Counted from the first letter of the stretch, positions 10,205-22,102 are shown. The stretch: DNA of 64,000 nt from Cranoglanis bouderius (GCA_023630585.1 CM042540.1:25017769-25081768), one strand, 5' to 3'. Notes: a model not told the origin generated them from the sequence alone. Made by a program: numbers and translations.

Positions 10205-11361
10205 CCTGTAATACATGGCTGCAGAAAAATTCCATACGCAGTGCATGACAGACTCATGACAGAAAAGAAAAACGGCATGCTCAGAGTCTGCCTAGATTCC
10301 AGAGACTTAAACAAGGCCATACTTCGACAGCACTATGCAATACTGACCCTAGAGGACATATGAGGCAAACTGGCTGGAAAAAAGCTCTTCACAATCTTGG
10401 ATGACAAGGACGGCTATTGGCAGATTAAATTAGATGAGGAGTCGGCTGACCTTTGCGCTTTCAACATGCCATGGGGCAGGTCCCGGTTTCATTGCATGCC
10501 TTTTAGCATCAAATAAGCGAGCGAAATGTTCCAGCATCTGAACTCAGATAGTTTAGGTGACATAGAAGGTGTTTTCATGGTGGCTGATGACATGATCATA
10601 GCAGCATCTACCAAAGCCATGATGCCATCCTAGAGAAAGTGATGAATAGAGCAGTAAGCCTCAATGTGAAATTCAACAGAGACAAACTGCAATATATGGT
10701 CAACGAGGTGACTTACCTAGGCCAAGTCATCACAGCAGCAGGAGTGAAACCTGATGAATCAAAGGTGTCAGCAATCTTGCAGTTTCCTTCTCCCACCGAC
10801 AGAAAGGCACTTCAACGGCTACTGGGTATGACACGATATCTGTCACAATACATACCCAATGAGGCCACTCTTACAGCACCACTCAGACTGCTGCTAAGAA
10901 AAGATACATCCTGGCAATGGCAACCTGAACAGCAAACAGCACTCTAGCAGCTGAAAACGGCCATTACAAAGGCACTTGTTCTTAGATATTTCGACTCCAA
11001 AGAGCCTATCGAGGTACAGGCAGATGCCTCAAAGGATTGTTTGGCAGCCACATTGACGCAAAAACAACAGCCTATAGCATATGCTTCCAGAGCACTATCA
11101 GCGACTGAAAAGAACCAATATGTTTATGGTGTCCCTGTCAGAGTACAATTGGATCATAAACCACTAGAGGCGATATTCTCCAAGCCCATTGGAGCAGCAC
11201 CAGCACATCTTCACAAGATGCTGCTTCAATTACAAAGGTATGACATCCACACTGTTTACACTCCAGGAAATCAAATGCTAATCGCAGACATGCTGTCCAG
11301 AGAGTATATTCAGTCTGACAGAGCTTTGACCTGGGTGAAGAGAAAGTCATCTATGCAGTGA
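10205..11361 (+). pseudogene. Gypsy reverse transcriptase and RNase H, broken
   Basis: RT pieces include CLDSRDLNKAILRQHY, KKLFTILDDKDGYWQIKL (first Asp), a RFHCMPF box and an active-site-like VADDMII. The connection piece reads YLGQVITAAGVKPDESKV, then LQRLLGMTRYLSQYIP. RNase H begins IEVQADASKDCLAATL and ends near GNQMLIADMLSRE. Several in-frame stops (for example about 10362, 10514 and 10945) interrupt the reading frame. Confidence 0.8.
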
Positions 11362-11594
11362 ATGGAGAATCACTTCGTGGCAGCATCATGCACATAATAC
11401 AGCAAGCCACATAGTCAGATCCAGAACTTCAGCAGATAAAGCAGCTACATGAGGAAGGATGGCCTGACAAAAAGAAAAGTGTCCCACTAGCTGCTCAAGC
11501 ATAATGGCCAGTCAGACAGACTATAAGCATAGAGGATGGTCTACTCTTGAAAGATGATCGTATTATTATCCCTCGTGCACTGCGACCAGAAGTG

Positions 11595-12141
11595 CTAAAA
11601 TGACTTCATGTTGCACATCAGGGTATATACATAGATCCCTGGCTCATGCAAGAGCATGTTTCTACTATCCAGGTCTCAGCGATGCCATACACAGAATGGT
11701 TGAATCCTGTGGTCCCTGTCAAGAGAGAGCTCCTGAGAATCAGAAAGAGCCACTTATCTCACATCCCGTTCCCGAGGGACCATGGCAGAAAATAGCTGCA
11801 GACATTTTTGACTTTCATTTCTGATGATAGTGGATTATTTCTCCAAATACCCAGAAGTCCTACAGCTGCCAGACAAAACATCAGGTTCTCTGATAGCTAA
11901 ATTCAAGGCAGTATTTGCGAGACAAGGTGTACCTGAGATCCTGATTGCAAATCATGTACCCTTTGCCAGTGCTGAAATGGCTCGCTTTGCTAAGGACTGG
12001 GGCTTCAGTATCAAACACTCCAGCCCTAACTACCCTCAATCAAAAGGCATGGCTGAGCGGACAATAAAGACTGTCAAAGCTATGTTGAAAGCTGCTGCTC
12101 AGTCCGCTACCCAGACAAACACTCCTGTCACTAATCTTTAA
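11595..12141 (+). pseudogene. Gypsy integrase, broken
   Basis: It starts in the HHCC zinc-binding region (GYIHRSLAHARACFYYPGL, then ESCGPCQERAP with the C-x2-C). A catalytic core follows: IAADIFDF, stop, MIVDYFSKYPEVLQL, then VPEILIANHVPF, where the expected Asp of the G-P-F motif region is changed. SPNYPQSKGMAERTIKTVK holds the Glu. The C-terminus is lost into the LTR. Confidence 0.8.
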
Positions 12142-12249
12142 TGGTGTACAGTGAAAAATCACGAGGCTGTTCAGTAAAGAGTCCATGCATGAAGATAGCT
12201 CTGTGTATGTGTCTGCATATTAACACGTGAATAGATAGAGAACACAACA
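12135..12249 (+). repeat. Gypsy 3' LTR, truncated at its start
   Basis: Only the 3' part of the LTR is present, beginning TTTAATGGTGTACAGTG and ending CACAACA. The start of the LTR and the end of integrase were removed together, so this is a deletion junction. Confidence 0.55.
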
Positions 12250-12875
12250 TCAATCAAATATTGATACTTACTCACTTGAAAAGGAGAATCACTCAAACTC
12301 ACCATAGAGCACATGAATTGTGATGAAGAAACATTCAGTCTGTAAAATATAAAGATATGCTGAACTTCATATTTCTGCTTCACAAATGTCCACAAGTGAT
12401 GCTCCTCTTAAGCTGCCCAGAAGGTAGCCATAGAGTGTGTCAAATGGCATTTAACAGAAGAAGATGCCTGTTATGTTCCTGCAGAAGGTCTAGGGTGAAT
12501 ACAAGAAAGACAACAAAGTAAGATTACTGAATGGATTGTAGTGGGGATGGTAGATAAGAGTTGGGGAAAAGAGAAAAAGTACAACAGGACACCCACAAAA
12601 CCAGGACAACAGGGAAACCAGTTCCCCCTAGGAGAAAACTTTACTGGTACAAAAGGAATGAACATAACAAACTGAACTACACTAGGCTGTATTTAAAGTA
12701 GCTAAAGCAACTGCCAAAAAACATCAAATGAAATCTTATTAACTACATTAGGCTAAGCTAACAAAAAATACAAGGGGTTATGTGATGGTATGTAGATGTG
12801 TGCACATCTTACCTGTTCTCAGACCAAGGGAGCTACAGTAGCATAAGGGTGGAAGGAAATAGCATACATGGTGTG
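12250..12875. other. Unassigned DNA
   Basis: No coding or repeat family is recognised. Short ORFs on the minus strand (12171-12395, 12471-12665) have no familiar motif. Confidence 0.4.
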
Positions 12876-13053
12876 ATGGTAGCTCAGTGATTAAGACACA
12901 TTGTTAGTTCAAATCCTAGCACCATCAAGCTGCCAGTGATGGACCGTTGAAAAGGCCCTTAACCCTTAACTGCTTAGTTATATAAATGAGATAAAGATAT
13001 ATTAAATTGCTCAAGATAAGGGAGTCTATCAAATGCCATAAATGTAAAAATGT
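12876..13053 (+). repeat. tRNA-derived SINE
   Basis: It starts GATGGTAGCTCAGTGATTAAG (A-box-like), followed by TTAGTTCAAATCCTAGC (B-box-like). It ends with the body and tail motif CTATCAAATGCCATAAATGTAA, which also appears inverted in the SINE at 51990-52140. The internal tRNA part is shortened. Confidence 0.65.
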
Positions 13054-13271
13054 AGCACGCAAAAACAAACTGTTGGCCCTAAACACAACAGGGGGCTGGA
13101 AAGGGGAAATACAAATGACAAAAGAAGCATAAATGTTTAAACAGATTGACAATAGTAAACACTGGAACAACAGCAAGCAACAATGGTTCCAATGTACTAC
13201 TTTTAAACCAGTAGCTTAGCCTCTTTTGGTCGGGCTCCTGTGTTTCCCCTGGTCAGGTTCTATCATGCAGT

Positions 13272-13570
13272 TCATGGCGACCGGACATTCTCCTTCAGGA
13301 TTTTCTGGTAGACAGCAGAATTCATGTTTCCCGCAATTATTGCAAGTTGCCTAGGCTCTGAAGCAGCAAAGCATCCCCACACCATCACACTTCCACCTCC
13401 ATGCTTGACTGTAGGTATGATGTTCTTTTTGTGGAATTCTGTGTTTGGTTTATGCCAGATGTAATGGGACCCCAGTTCCACTTTCGACTCATCAATCCAC
13501 AGAACATTTTCCCAAAATGTTTGAGGATCATCGAGGTGTGTTTTTCAGATGAGCCTTAATGTTCTTCTGG
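13272..13570 (-). pseudogene. Tc1 transposase, middle part
   Basis: It contains WHKPNTEFHKKNIIPTVKHG and GGSVMVWGCFAASEP, the conserved block of Tc1 transposases between the first and second catalytic Asp. Upstream sequence carries the WxDES-like region in another frame (13480-13570). The second Asp and the Glu are absent. Confidence 0.8.
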
Positions 13571-14029
13571 GTTAGCATTGGTTCCCTTTCTAAGGGAACT
13601 CAATGTTGCATCATGCTTGACACTTTGGGAACACCCCTTGGTGGAAATGATGTCTGAATACGTGTGAAATCACGCCAATCAGATTGGCCTGCCTCAGTCA
13701 GGTGACGAAGTAGAAATGCGTCACATAGACTATATAAGGCACCCACAAACTACATCATTCAGCTTCTTTGTTTTCAGGAAGCGCATGTCTGTGTACTATA
13801 TGCAATTGTCTGCGCCTTGTGGTTCAGGACCTGCCGCTGTCGAGGCAGCCTGCCGGCTCAAATCATGGGAGTCTCATGGGAGAAAGACCTCTGAGGAGAT
13901 GGAGGAGGGAGCACAACCCGTGCGGCTGTCTGAATCCTACAGAGAGCTGCTAGAGTCGAGTTTTTAACCCTGCGATGGCACATTATGCTGCCATCGTGGG
14001 GGAAAAACATATGGTTATAGTGTGCTGCT

Positions 14030-14638
14030 GTGGGTTGAAGAGACTCTTGCAGGCTATCTTTCTCCCGGCATGGTAGCACACATAGAGGGGCCAGACTTGC
14101 CTGTGAAGCCGTGCAGATGTGGCAGCAGGTCAGGCTGGTGGGGCTTTGCATACTGTGGCTGTGTGTCAAGCCTATCAAGCTGACCTGCTAAAAGAGCTCG
14201 ATCGTGGCGAGGGTACTGGTCCTGAGGTGGTGGCGGAGCTCCGCCGAGCCACATAATTTGTCTCTCCATGCCACAAAGCAGATGGCTGCTCTGGTGGTTG
14301 TGGAGAGGCATCTGTGGCTTAATTTGTCGGGAATAAAAGAGAGAGACAAAGTGTTTTTATTGAATGCCCCTGTTTCTCCTGCTGGCTTGTTCGGCAATGC
14401 AGTAAATACTGTTGTGGACAGGTTTCAGGAAGTGAAGAAACAGTCAGAGGCATTCAATGAATTCCTACCTCGCCGCTTCGAGCTCCCAGGGGCTTCAAGT
14501 AGTCCTCAGCCTGGGACCAGCACTGATAGAGAGGAACAGAAAGCTAGTGTGGCCATGATCCCAGTTCTTCAGAAGCACGAGAATGGATCTGAGGACCCTT
14601 CTAAGTGCCAGAAGGAGGAAGTAGTCCTGAGGGGCTGA
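14030..14638 (+). pseudogene. DIRS gag-like ORF, partial
   Basis: About 14035-14125 encodes AGYLSPGM then EGPDLPVKPC, shared with the other DIRS copies. An open 144-codon frame (14204-14638) follows. It includes LSLHATKQMAALVVVERHLW, LNLSGIKERDK and VNTVVDRFQEVKKQSEAF, a helical, charged protein typical of fish DIRS ORF1 (family knowledge). Two different frames are needed, so at least one shift separates them. It was probably the gag-like packaging protein. Confidence 0.65.
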
Positions 14639-14959
14639 TAAAAGTGGGGTATTGGGGACTTTGAGGTTGTGCTTGCCCCCAGTATTTCTTTAGGGCACCA
14701 TCTATTCAATGGTCTCCCATGTTCTTATGTCCCTGTTCAGCGAGCTGGGTAGGGTGACGAACCGATGATACTTCCACTTTTGCTTAAAAAAAAGTCTCTC
14801 TTTCCTTTGAGTCTGCTGGTGTGCAGGAATGCAGCTGAGTTTGGGTCTGTGTTACCTGAAATTGTGCTCATTATACACGCAGTTTCAGTGTGTTACACTC
14901 AGTTTATTGTTTGTACATTCAGTTCAAGTATTGATTTGTCACAATAAGATCTGAAAATC

Positions 14960-15960
14960 GCACATTCTTGCATCCATATTCCCTCCCTTCAGTCAAGTCT
15001 GTTGGGCTGTTATGAACGTGGAATATTTCTGAGGAAATATTTCTTCTCATATTTAAAAGGGGGCATTTATTATCACGGGGTAGTTATATGCTCTATTACG
15101 TGTCTCTTTCACATCGTGATTCCAATAGCGTAGTGGGACCCAGTGACTACCGAGATAGTGCTGTAGATTCTACAAACACTTCAAATTTGCCTACGGGGAA
15201 GTGTATGCTCTAAATGTGTCACTTCACTTCGTGGTGCGGATAACATCAGTTAGACCCAGTCACTGAGGTGAGGGGGCTACGAGACGTTGCAGACTGGGGG
15301 TGTGGCTACTTATCGGCTGACTGTGTAGTTGCTGTTTAGGTGGTCACATGCTCATTAAAGGGCAAAAAGGGATGAGGAAATGTAGCTGGCTTAGATTGTG
15401 TTATTTAAATTGTGCTCTCTTACGTGAGGTTTCTGGATGTTTTATCCAGTTTGGACACTGTTATCTAAAGTCGCTTTTTCCACATTGACATTTCTCCCCC
15501 CGCTCCTCAGTCGAGGCTATTGGGGTTATATGAGGCTATATGAGTCTATTGAGGCTATATGAGTCTATAATATTGCTGAGGAAATATTTTTCTCATATTT
15601 GGGGGGAAAGTCCCTACCACAAGAAGCCGTATTTTAGGTCACCTAAGGGGTCCTAAAAGTAAATGGTGGGGTTGATCTTGAGGGGTCATCCAGCTCAGGG
15701 CTTCTGGGTGGGCCTTTTGGAGTGTAGCTGAGCTTAGATTGCGTTACCTGAAACCGGGCTCATCATGCGTGCGGTTTCAGTATGTTACGCCCATTCTATC
15801 ATATTGTACATTCAGTTCAAGTACTGATTTGTCACGATAAGATCTAAATGTCGCACACTCCTGCATACCCCCCCTCTTTAGTCGAGTCTGTTAGAGCTGA
15901 TATGAATGCAAGGTATTTCTGAGGAAATATCTCTTCTCATATCAAAAAGGGCAATATTGT
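14960..15960 (+). repeat. Diverged ~450-bp tandem repeats in DIRS copy 2
   Basis: The motif CTGAGGAAATATTTCTTCTC occurs near 15028, 15577 (shortened) and 15918. Each time it follows a CCCTC..AGTCGAG/AAGTCTGTT-like stretch. TTCTGGATGTTTTATCCAGT recurs here and in copy 1 (about 4110). No ORF is visible. This appears to be the non-coding part of a family of non-autonomous DIRS elements. Confidence 0.5.
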
Positions 15961-16419
15961 TGAAGACAGACATCCTACCGAGGTAGAGGCTGAGGCCCAG
16001 GGAATGGAATGTTTGAAGCCACACCTCTTTCCTGATAGCTCTGTTTTCAGAACAGGGGGTTTGTCAAAACCAGTAAGTCTTCTGCTGGTAGCTCCGCTTT
16101 GACCAAATCCGTGTATGGTTTTCAGACATTATAGCCCTGTCGAGGCAGTGTAGGCTATAAGTCTATGAGTACCACCTCCTGGGCGTCTCTCAACCGAAGT
16201 TAGGAGAACATTTTCCATGCTAGAGCTTTATCCACAGGCAAGTGTACACTCTAATACGTGTCTATTGTTTTGTGGTATAAAGATTAAGGCATTACCTGAG
16301 GGTATGCTGTAAAACGAGACATTCTATGTTTGTTCAAGAAGTGTTTTTATGTGTATATACTTCATAGACATTTTTTGACAGACGTGGTTCAGTATGGCAT
16401 AGTGGGTATTCTCGTTCCC

Positions 16420-16777
16420 AAAGCATCAAGCATGACGCAACATTGAGTTCCCTTAGAAAGGGACCGTCTGGGTTACGTATGTAACCCTGTTCCCTGAGAA
16501 GGGAACGAGACGTTGCATCATGCTGGCCATTCTTTGTCATGCCTGCAAATTGCGTCTACCTTTAAACAAATAGAAGCTGAATGACAGTTTGTGGGTGCCT
16601 TATTTAGTCTTCGTGATACGTTTCTACTTCATCACCTGACTGAGGCAGGCCAATCTGGTTGGCGTGATTTCACACGTATTCAGACACCGTTTCGGCCAAG
16701 GGGTGTTCCCAAAGCATCAAGCGTGATGCAACGTCTCGTTCCCTTCTCAGGGAACAGGGTTACATACATAACCCAGA
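16420..16777 (+). repeat. DIRS copy 2 ICR plus right ITR
   Basis: The ICR (about 16420-16500) carries GAGTTCCCTTAGAAAGGGA and TGGGTTACGTATGTAACCC, complementary to the left and right outer ends. The right ITR follows and ends AGGGTTACATACATAACCCA at 16777. The corresponding block of copy 1 is at 4512-4871. Confidence 0.7.
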
Positions 16778-16789
16778 GGTTTTCGCCTC

Positions 16790-17132
16790 GCCACTCTTCC
16801 ATGGATACCATTTTTGCGTCTTTCTGATAGTGGAGTCATGAACAGTGACCTTTATTGATGCAAGAGAGGCCTGTAGTTCCTTTGATGTTGTCCTTGGCTC
16901 TTTTGTGACTTCCTGGATGAGTCGTTGCTGTAATCTTGGAGGAATTTTGAAAGGTCAGCCACTTCTGGAAAGGTTCACTACTGTGCTGAATTTTTCCATT
17001 TGGAGATAATGGCTCGCAATGTAGTTCTTTGGAGTCCCAGAACCTAAAAATAGCTTTGTAACCCTTCCCAGACTGATATATTTCAATCACCTTCTTCCTC
17101 ATCGTTTCTGGAATTTCTTTCAATTTTGGCAT
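16790..17132 (-). pseudogene. Tc1 transposase N-terminus
   Basis: It starts MPKLKEIPETMRKKVIEIYQ and continues SGKGYKAI, the first helix-turn-helix of the paired-like DNA-binding domain of Tc1 transposases. Frame changes follow at about residue 30, after which the second HTH region is read in another frame (…SKITATTHPGSHKRAKDNIK is a shifted reading). Coding is then cut by DIRS copy 2. Confidence 0.75.
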
Positions 17133-17509
17133 AGTGTGTTACTTTTAACCAACTTCATGCATGTTGAAAAAGTTCTATTTAAGTGTTCATTTGATTGAAC
17201 ATGGTTTGCAGTAATCAGGCCTGGTTGCATTTAGTCCAGCTGAACCCCATTATGAATGCAGTTTCATAGATTTGGGGAATAAATTAGTAACTACGGAGGC
17301 AAATACATTTTCACAAAGGCCCAGTTGGAATTGTATAACTTTTTTGCTACAATATATATAACATTATCATTTAAAAACTGTATTTTGTGTTTGCTCAGAT
17401 TGCCTTTGTTTTGTCTTAGATTTTATTTTAATTTCTGAAACAATTTAGTATGAGATACACAAAAATGGAAAAATTGAGGATTGGGGGGAAATACTTTTTC
17501 ACAGCATTG

Positions 17510-19350
17510 TATTTTGGGAAATATAACCAAACCAAAATTTTATCTGCATGAGGAGTTAGGATTCCTCATTATTCATTTGGGAGTACATAGGTGGGAGTGG
17601 GGTTTAAAAAAACAAACAAACCACAACAACAAACAAACAAAAAAAAACAGTCCCATGTACACACCTATGAGTTCTTAGATGCATCTAGCCTCTGGTTAGC
17701 TAGCTAAAATGTAGTATATAGAACAAAGTTATAACATCTGGTCATTTCTGAAATATCTTTTTTTTTAAATTATTATTATTTTTTTACCCCTATTTTTTTT
17801 TTACCCCATCTGTATTTTGTTATCAAATCTACTGTATTTTGTTTTCAACCTGTCAAAAAAAAGTTTGCCATGAACCAGATAACACACTAACTCTCAACAA
17901 AGGATAAAAAGATGGATGAGATGAGCTCAGGGCTCCAACAACTCACTCTCATCCATTATAACCAAGTTTGAAATAGAAAAATATACAGTAGAGAAACCCA
18001 TCAACAATTCCCATTAATTGGTAGCCAGTGATCATGAGCTCTCTAGCTAAACAACTTAACAACAACTTTTCTCTAGAGCTAAAGCCCCTTAACTATTCAA
18101 AGAATCGTTGAGGAACCCCTTTTGATCGAGTGAAATATAAATTTGGATTTGCGTTATATGGTTTCATACTGTTTTTTTTTTTTTTTTTTTTTTTTTTAGC
18201 AAATTTAGCAAATGCCCTTAGAATTCCATTACAAATAATTTTGGGTAAACAACATTCTGTTCTGTTCTTAGAACAGGGAAACATATTGAAATTCTTGTCT
18301 GTGGTAATTGCACATACTGTATGATAGAGAGGCAGTGCATATATATTAGATACAAAACAAACAAACAAACCAAACAAAAAAAATTCTTTAATAAAAATTA
18401 CATAGTAAATTTACCAAACTGTGAACTTTTTTTTTTATTTCACTTGAGCATCATATACAGTGAAATTTATTATACCTCTCTGCATATATAACTCTTTTGA
18501 ATAATAAGTGTATCTTCTATCCTGAGGGTGGATGGCGAGAAAAAACTTTTATGTGCCCCAAAACCCCAATTTGTCCCTATAGGCCTAGCATGTCCTTAAT
18601 CTTCTTTGTTGCTGTTAGTCCTCCTGTTTACAGTGTTGTGTATCTGTTTTTACACATCAACTGCTAGCCTTTTTGCATTAATTGTGGTTCCTGTCAGTAT
18701 TTTGCCTCCCAAAATAGCAGTGAAAAATAACAAGCTCTGCTACTCTGAGTGATGTTTCACTGCCATTACCTGAGGTCAGGTACATTTCTAAAACGGATAT
18801 ATTCTTCAGAATTTCCACCCTGGTGGAAGGTACGGGAAAATCCCTTGCTGGAAGAGAGACACCCACTTTGGGCATAGGTGTCCTCCCTAAGCTGATGGGC
18901 CTCCCAGTGACCTTGCTAGGGCTGAACCGGCTTTTAAAGCCACAAAGCCGTGGTTGTCTCCCTTATGCCAAGTTCACTGGCTGCTCAGAGGGTGTAAGCA
19001 ATTCCTAGATGTCAATGTATGTTTTCTGTAATATGGGCCATTCTGCATAAGTGGAGCAAGTTTAGGCTTGGTATACACTAAAACACTCATTCCATGTACT
19101 TCACAGTGTAACCTGATTTTAAATTGAATTTGTCAATAGCAAACCATGGATGAAAATAAAAATAAAAAGATATGTAAAAACAAAAAACAAAAACAAAACC
19201 CACCACATTTTATAATGATGTATTCAATTTGTCATTTTTAGCTCAAATTTATATATTAGATTTAGATGTTAAATGACCTTTTTTATTTTCAGATTTTCTA
19301 AAAAAAAAAAACAAAAAAAAAAAAAAACAAAGCAGATACTGAAAGCAAAG
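17510..19350. other. AT-rich unassigned DNA
   Basis: No gene is recognised. It holds simple sequence: a CAAA-rich stretch at 17605-17650, a poly-T at 18171-18197 and A-rich stretches near 18360 and 19300-19330. Short ORFs here lack known motifs. Confidence 0.5.
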
Positions 19351-19561
19351 GTTCACATACTTCCCACTCACAGATATGTAATATTGGAGCATTGTTATAT
19401 TAGATCAATAAAAAAGTGACCAAGTATAATATTTTTGTCTCATTAATTGGGTTCTCTTTATCTACTTTGGGGACTTGTGTGAAAATCTGATGATGTTTTA
19501 AGTCATATTTATGCAGAAATATAGAAAATCTAATGGGTTCACAAACTTTCAAGCCCCACTG
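19351..19561 (+). mobile_element. Tc1/mariner-like terminal repeat fragment
   Basis: The stretch from GTTCACATACTTCCCACTC to CACAAACTTTCAAGCCCCAC, ending CACTG next to TA (19562-19563), resembles the 3' terminal sequence of a common teleost Tc1/mariner-type element. No transposase is present and no matching left end was found. Confidence 0.45.
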
Positions 19562-20099
19562 TAGAACTGTATCAGATTCTCTGGTGAAACTACAGGTCAG
19601 ACCTACACTCTATTACAGAAAAACTGATGATGAGCACAGATACAATCAAAGTGCAGTTGGTTTAAGTTCAGCAACAATGAAGTGATTATCAAAGTGTTAT
19701 CTATTTAAAGGTTTGAATAGGGTTAAGAAATTTTTCTATTTAGCATTTTCTTACCCAAATAATACAGAATCATTGCCTTGGGAGGCCTCACAGCTAACAT
19801 GGAATGTATTCAGAACCTTGGCTGACAAGGTTCTGACAAGGTTCTATCAAAATTATGAACGAACATTCTTATAGTAACATTAATAGAATGTTTGTTCAAA
19901 GTTATCTTGTCTTTAAAAACGTTCTCAAACTTTTAGCACAAAAATGTTATTTTTTGTGAAACAGGCGGTCTTTACCACTTTATATTCTGTAAATTACTGA
20001 ATATTTCACAAATACGTAATAGCTTTCATTTTGTTATCTGGGTTTCATTCTATGTGTATTATTTATCATTTGGATGAGTCTATTGAAAGCCAAGCTCAA

Positions 20100-20222
20100 C
20101 TGATTAAACAGGTGGAATCAGGTGTGGCTCCTGCTTGATTGGAATGAAAACCTGCACCACACCACCCCTGTTTTAGATCAGTGGTCACCAACCCTGTTCC
20201 TGGAGATCCACCTACCTGAATA
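20100..20222. repeat. Dispersed teleost-type repeat fragment
   Basis: The stretch from AACAGGTGGAATCAGGTGTG to TCACCAACCCTGTTCCTGG resembles a repeat commonly met in teleost DNA, probably the end of a non-autonomous DNA transposon. The family is not named with confidence. Confidence 0.35.
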
Positions 20223-20865
20223 ATGTGTAAAAAGCTGTATCCATCTCTTTTGTCCACATTAAACAACACTATCTGTTGTTTCTATAGATTCTATCCAGAC
20301 ACTCTAAGGTCTTTCTTCAGCCTGAAGCACCACAAAGCATTTTGGAAAACTACAGGGTTTGAAACACCATATGAAACAGTTCATATATACAGAACACACT
20401 TAATTTTACAGTGTTTTCTGTTTCTATTGAGCTGTTTTCAAAACATCTTGTTAGATTTAACTTGTGTTGTCTAGTTGTATGTTTGAATTTGTGTTCATGT
20501 TTCCCATTTTTAACTTGGGGTTGCGTTTTTGGTTTAGAAAAAGCAAGCTTTGGATTGCGTACTTCCCTGAGCGGCTTACAGTTTGTTTAGTGTACTACTA
20601 TGGTAAAATGTGAATCTTAAAGTAAAGTCTTAGCAGTTATTTTTGTAATTCAAATGTATATTATAATGCACTTAAACTTTTATACTCTGGAAAAATGTAA
20701 ACATAAATATGAAATTATAAATGATGAAACATGATTGCCTTGTATCAGTTTTTGTACTTCAAATTTTTGTTGTTCTGAAATCCATACCTGTGGCTGTAAG
20801 AAATCAATTGCTTGTTTTACCTATTTTTATAATTTGAATTAATATAAACATGAATATAAGAAACA

Positions 20866-21300
20866 TTCCAGGGGGAACGTTTGGAGGATGTTTGTATAGA
20901 GATAAAATGGAGAGTTCCCTTAACATTTTCTTTAACATTCGCAAAACCAAGAAAAAATGTTCTTACAACATTAAAAAACTGGACATTTTGAATGTTCAGA
21001 GAACATTCAAAAATAACTTTCTCTTAACGTTTGCAAAATGATAAACTGGAAGGTTCACATAACCAAAAAAAAAAAAAAAATGTGCTTACAACATTAAAAA
21101 ACTGTACGTTTTGAATGTTCAGAGAACATTCAGAAATAATGTTCTCTTAACATTTGCAAAATGATAAAATGGAACATTCCCTTAATGTTTTCTCTACCGT
21201 TCGCATAACCAAGAAAAAAGTTCTTACAACATTTATAAACATTTTATATGTACAGAGAACATTCAGAAATAACATTTTTATAAATTAATGGGAATGTTAA
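20866..21300. repeat. Tandem repeat, unit about 130 bp
   Basis: Three to four imperfect units contain TCTTACAACATTAAAAAACT, GAATGTTCAGAGAACATTCA and TTTGCAAAATGATAAAATGG. The units start near 20940, 21085 and 21220. The repeat is itself rich in the inverted pair GTTC/GAAC. Confidence 0.7.
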
Positions 21301-21383
21301 CAAAATGTTCTAGAACTTATTTTTGTTAGCTGGGCTCATTGTAAAATAAATGTAAGATTTTGTATGTGTACAGAAAAATGTAT

Positions 21384-21712
21384 GTACGCATGTAACCCTG
21401 TTCTCTGACAAGGGAACGAGACTTTGCGTGGGCTTCACGCTGTGGGAAGTGCCTCTGCACAAGACCGGTATCTGAAGTCTGTGTAAAATGATGCCTATTT
21501 ATAGGCCTGCCGTGGTCAGGTGATGTGGCAATTAAGCGTGTCGCATGAAAAAACGGCACCTGTGAACCACGCTGTCAGCCTCTATTATCTGAAGCGAAGA
21601 TGCAATTCACAGGCATGCCCCAGTATGACAAAGCTATGCAACATCTCGTTCCCTTCTCAGGGATCAGGGTTACATGTGTAACCCAGACGTTCCCTTTCTA
21701 AGGGATCTCAAC
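21384..21712 (-). mobile_element. Lone DIRS ITR plus ICR
   Basis: It begins CATGTAACCCTGTTCTCTGA and ends with CAGGGTTACATGTGTAACCC and GTTCCCTTTCTAAGGGA. That is an outer end, an ITR body and an ICR, as in the other DIRS copies, but with a different ITR body (TATTTATAGGCCTGCC). It is a second DIRS family, of which only one end is left. Confidence 0.6.
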
Positions 21713-21771
21713 TCAAGAAAAATAGTGGAGGGTTTTTTTTAAAACCCATTAAAGAGTCTCCTGCTCTGGGC

Positions 21772-21912
21772 TCATGCCCTCTCCTCATCCTGTCTATCCC
21801 ATTTAGCCCTAATGTCCCTCCAGCTGGTGAGCAGCTTCTCAAGGTGGCATTGTCTCTCCTTGAGAGCACAGACCCACTCCTGCTGCAGCACTACCAGTTC
21901 TGCTGCATCCAT
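21772..21912 (-). pseudogene. LTR-retroelement gag N-terminus fragment
   Basis: A short minus-strand ORF of 46 codons starts MDAAELVVLQQEWVCALKER and continues as a charged helix (LTSWRDIRAKWDRQDEERA). The DNA just upstream (GCACTTGCAGCC, then ATGGATGCAGCAG) resembles the LTR end and start codon region of the element at 44676 (GCACTTGCATCC; ATGGATGCAGCAG at 45187). It is therefore probably the 5' end of a related LTR retrotransposon. No further gag or pol is attached. Confidence 0.45.
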
Positions 21913-22052
21913 GGGTGACTGGATCATTCTATCATAATGGGGTCCATGGAGACGGCTGCAAGTGCAGAACTTCTTTAATAAAAAACAAAAAACACCAAAG
22001 AAACAAACCAGAGATGCATGGAAACCAGGAACTAGGACACAAGGAGCTAGGC

Positions 22053-22058
<6 letters not shown>

Positions 22059-22100
<42 letters not shown>
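22059..22100. repeat. Poly-A tract
   Basis: A run of about 42 adenines, broken by nothing obvious, downstream of the gag fragment. It may be the tail of a retroposed sequence, but no SINE or LINE body is recognised on its 5' side. Confidence 0.8.

Positions 22101-22102
<2 letters not shown>

Larger units (their letters stand above)
8621..12249 (+). mobile_element. Ty3/gypsy retrotransposon (gag-pol, degraded)
   Basis: Colinear gag, protease, RT, RNase H and integrase lie between LTR-like sequences (8621-8780 and 12135-12249). All domains are broken by stops or shifts. It belongs to a different gypsy family from those at 5569 and 40491. The 3' end is shortened: integrase coding runs directly into the interior of the 3' LTR. 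Confidence 0.8.
13581..16777 (+). mobile_element. DIRS-like YR retrotransposon (copy 2), pol deleted
   Basis: The left ITR starts at 13581 (GTTCCCTTTCTAAGGGAACT) and carries CACGCCAATCAGATTGGCCT and the TATA box at 13730. The right ITR (about 16560-16777) is its reverse complement. An ICR at about 16420-16500 is complementary to both outer ends. A gag-like region remains (14030-14638), but RT, RNase H and recombinase are gone. The space to the ICR is filled by diverged tandem repeats. Same family as copy 1. Confidence 0.8.
13262..17509 (-). mobile_element. Tc1 transposon split by DIRS copy 2
   Basis: On the minus strand the element begins at 17509 (CAATGCTGTGAAAAAGTATT, next to TA at 17510-17511). 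Its ITR runs to about 17340 and the transposase N-terminus is at 17132-16790. Coding stops at 16779, where DIRS copy 2 begins, and resumes at about 13575 through 13272. The C-terminus and the other ITR are missing. The two halves join with little or no loss at the DIRS boundaries. Confidence 0.8.
19791..21332. mobile_element. Possible non-autonomous DNA element with internal tandem repeats
   Basis: CAGCTAACA at 19791 and its exact complement TGTTAGCTG ending at 21332 could be short terminal inverted repeats. Both ends carry motifs like GAACATT/AATGTTC, and a tandem repeat array lies near the right end (20866-21300). There is no ORF of note. The match is only nine bases, so the borders are tentative. 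Confidence 0.35.
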
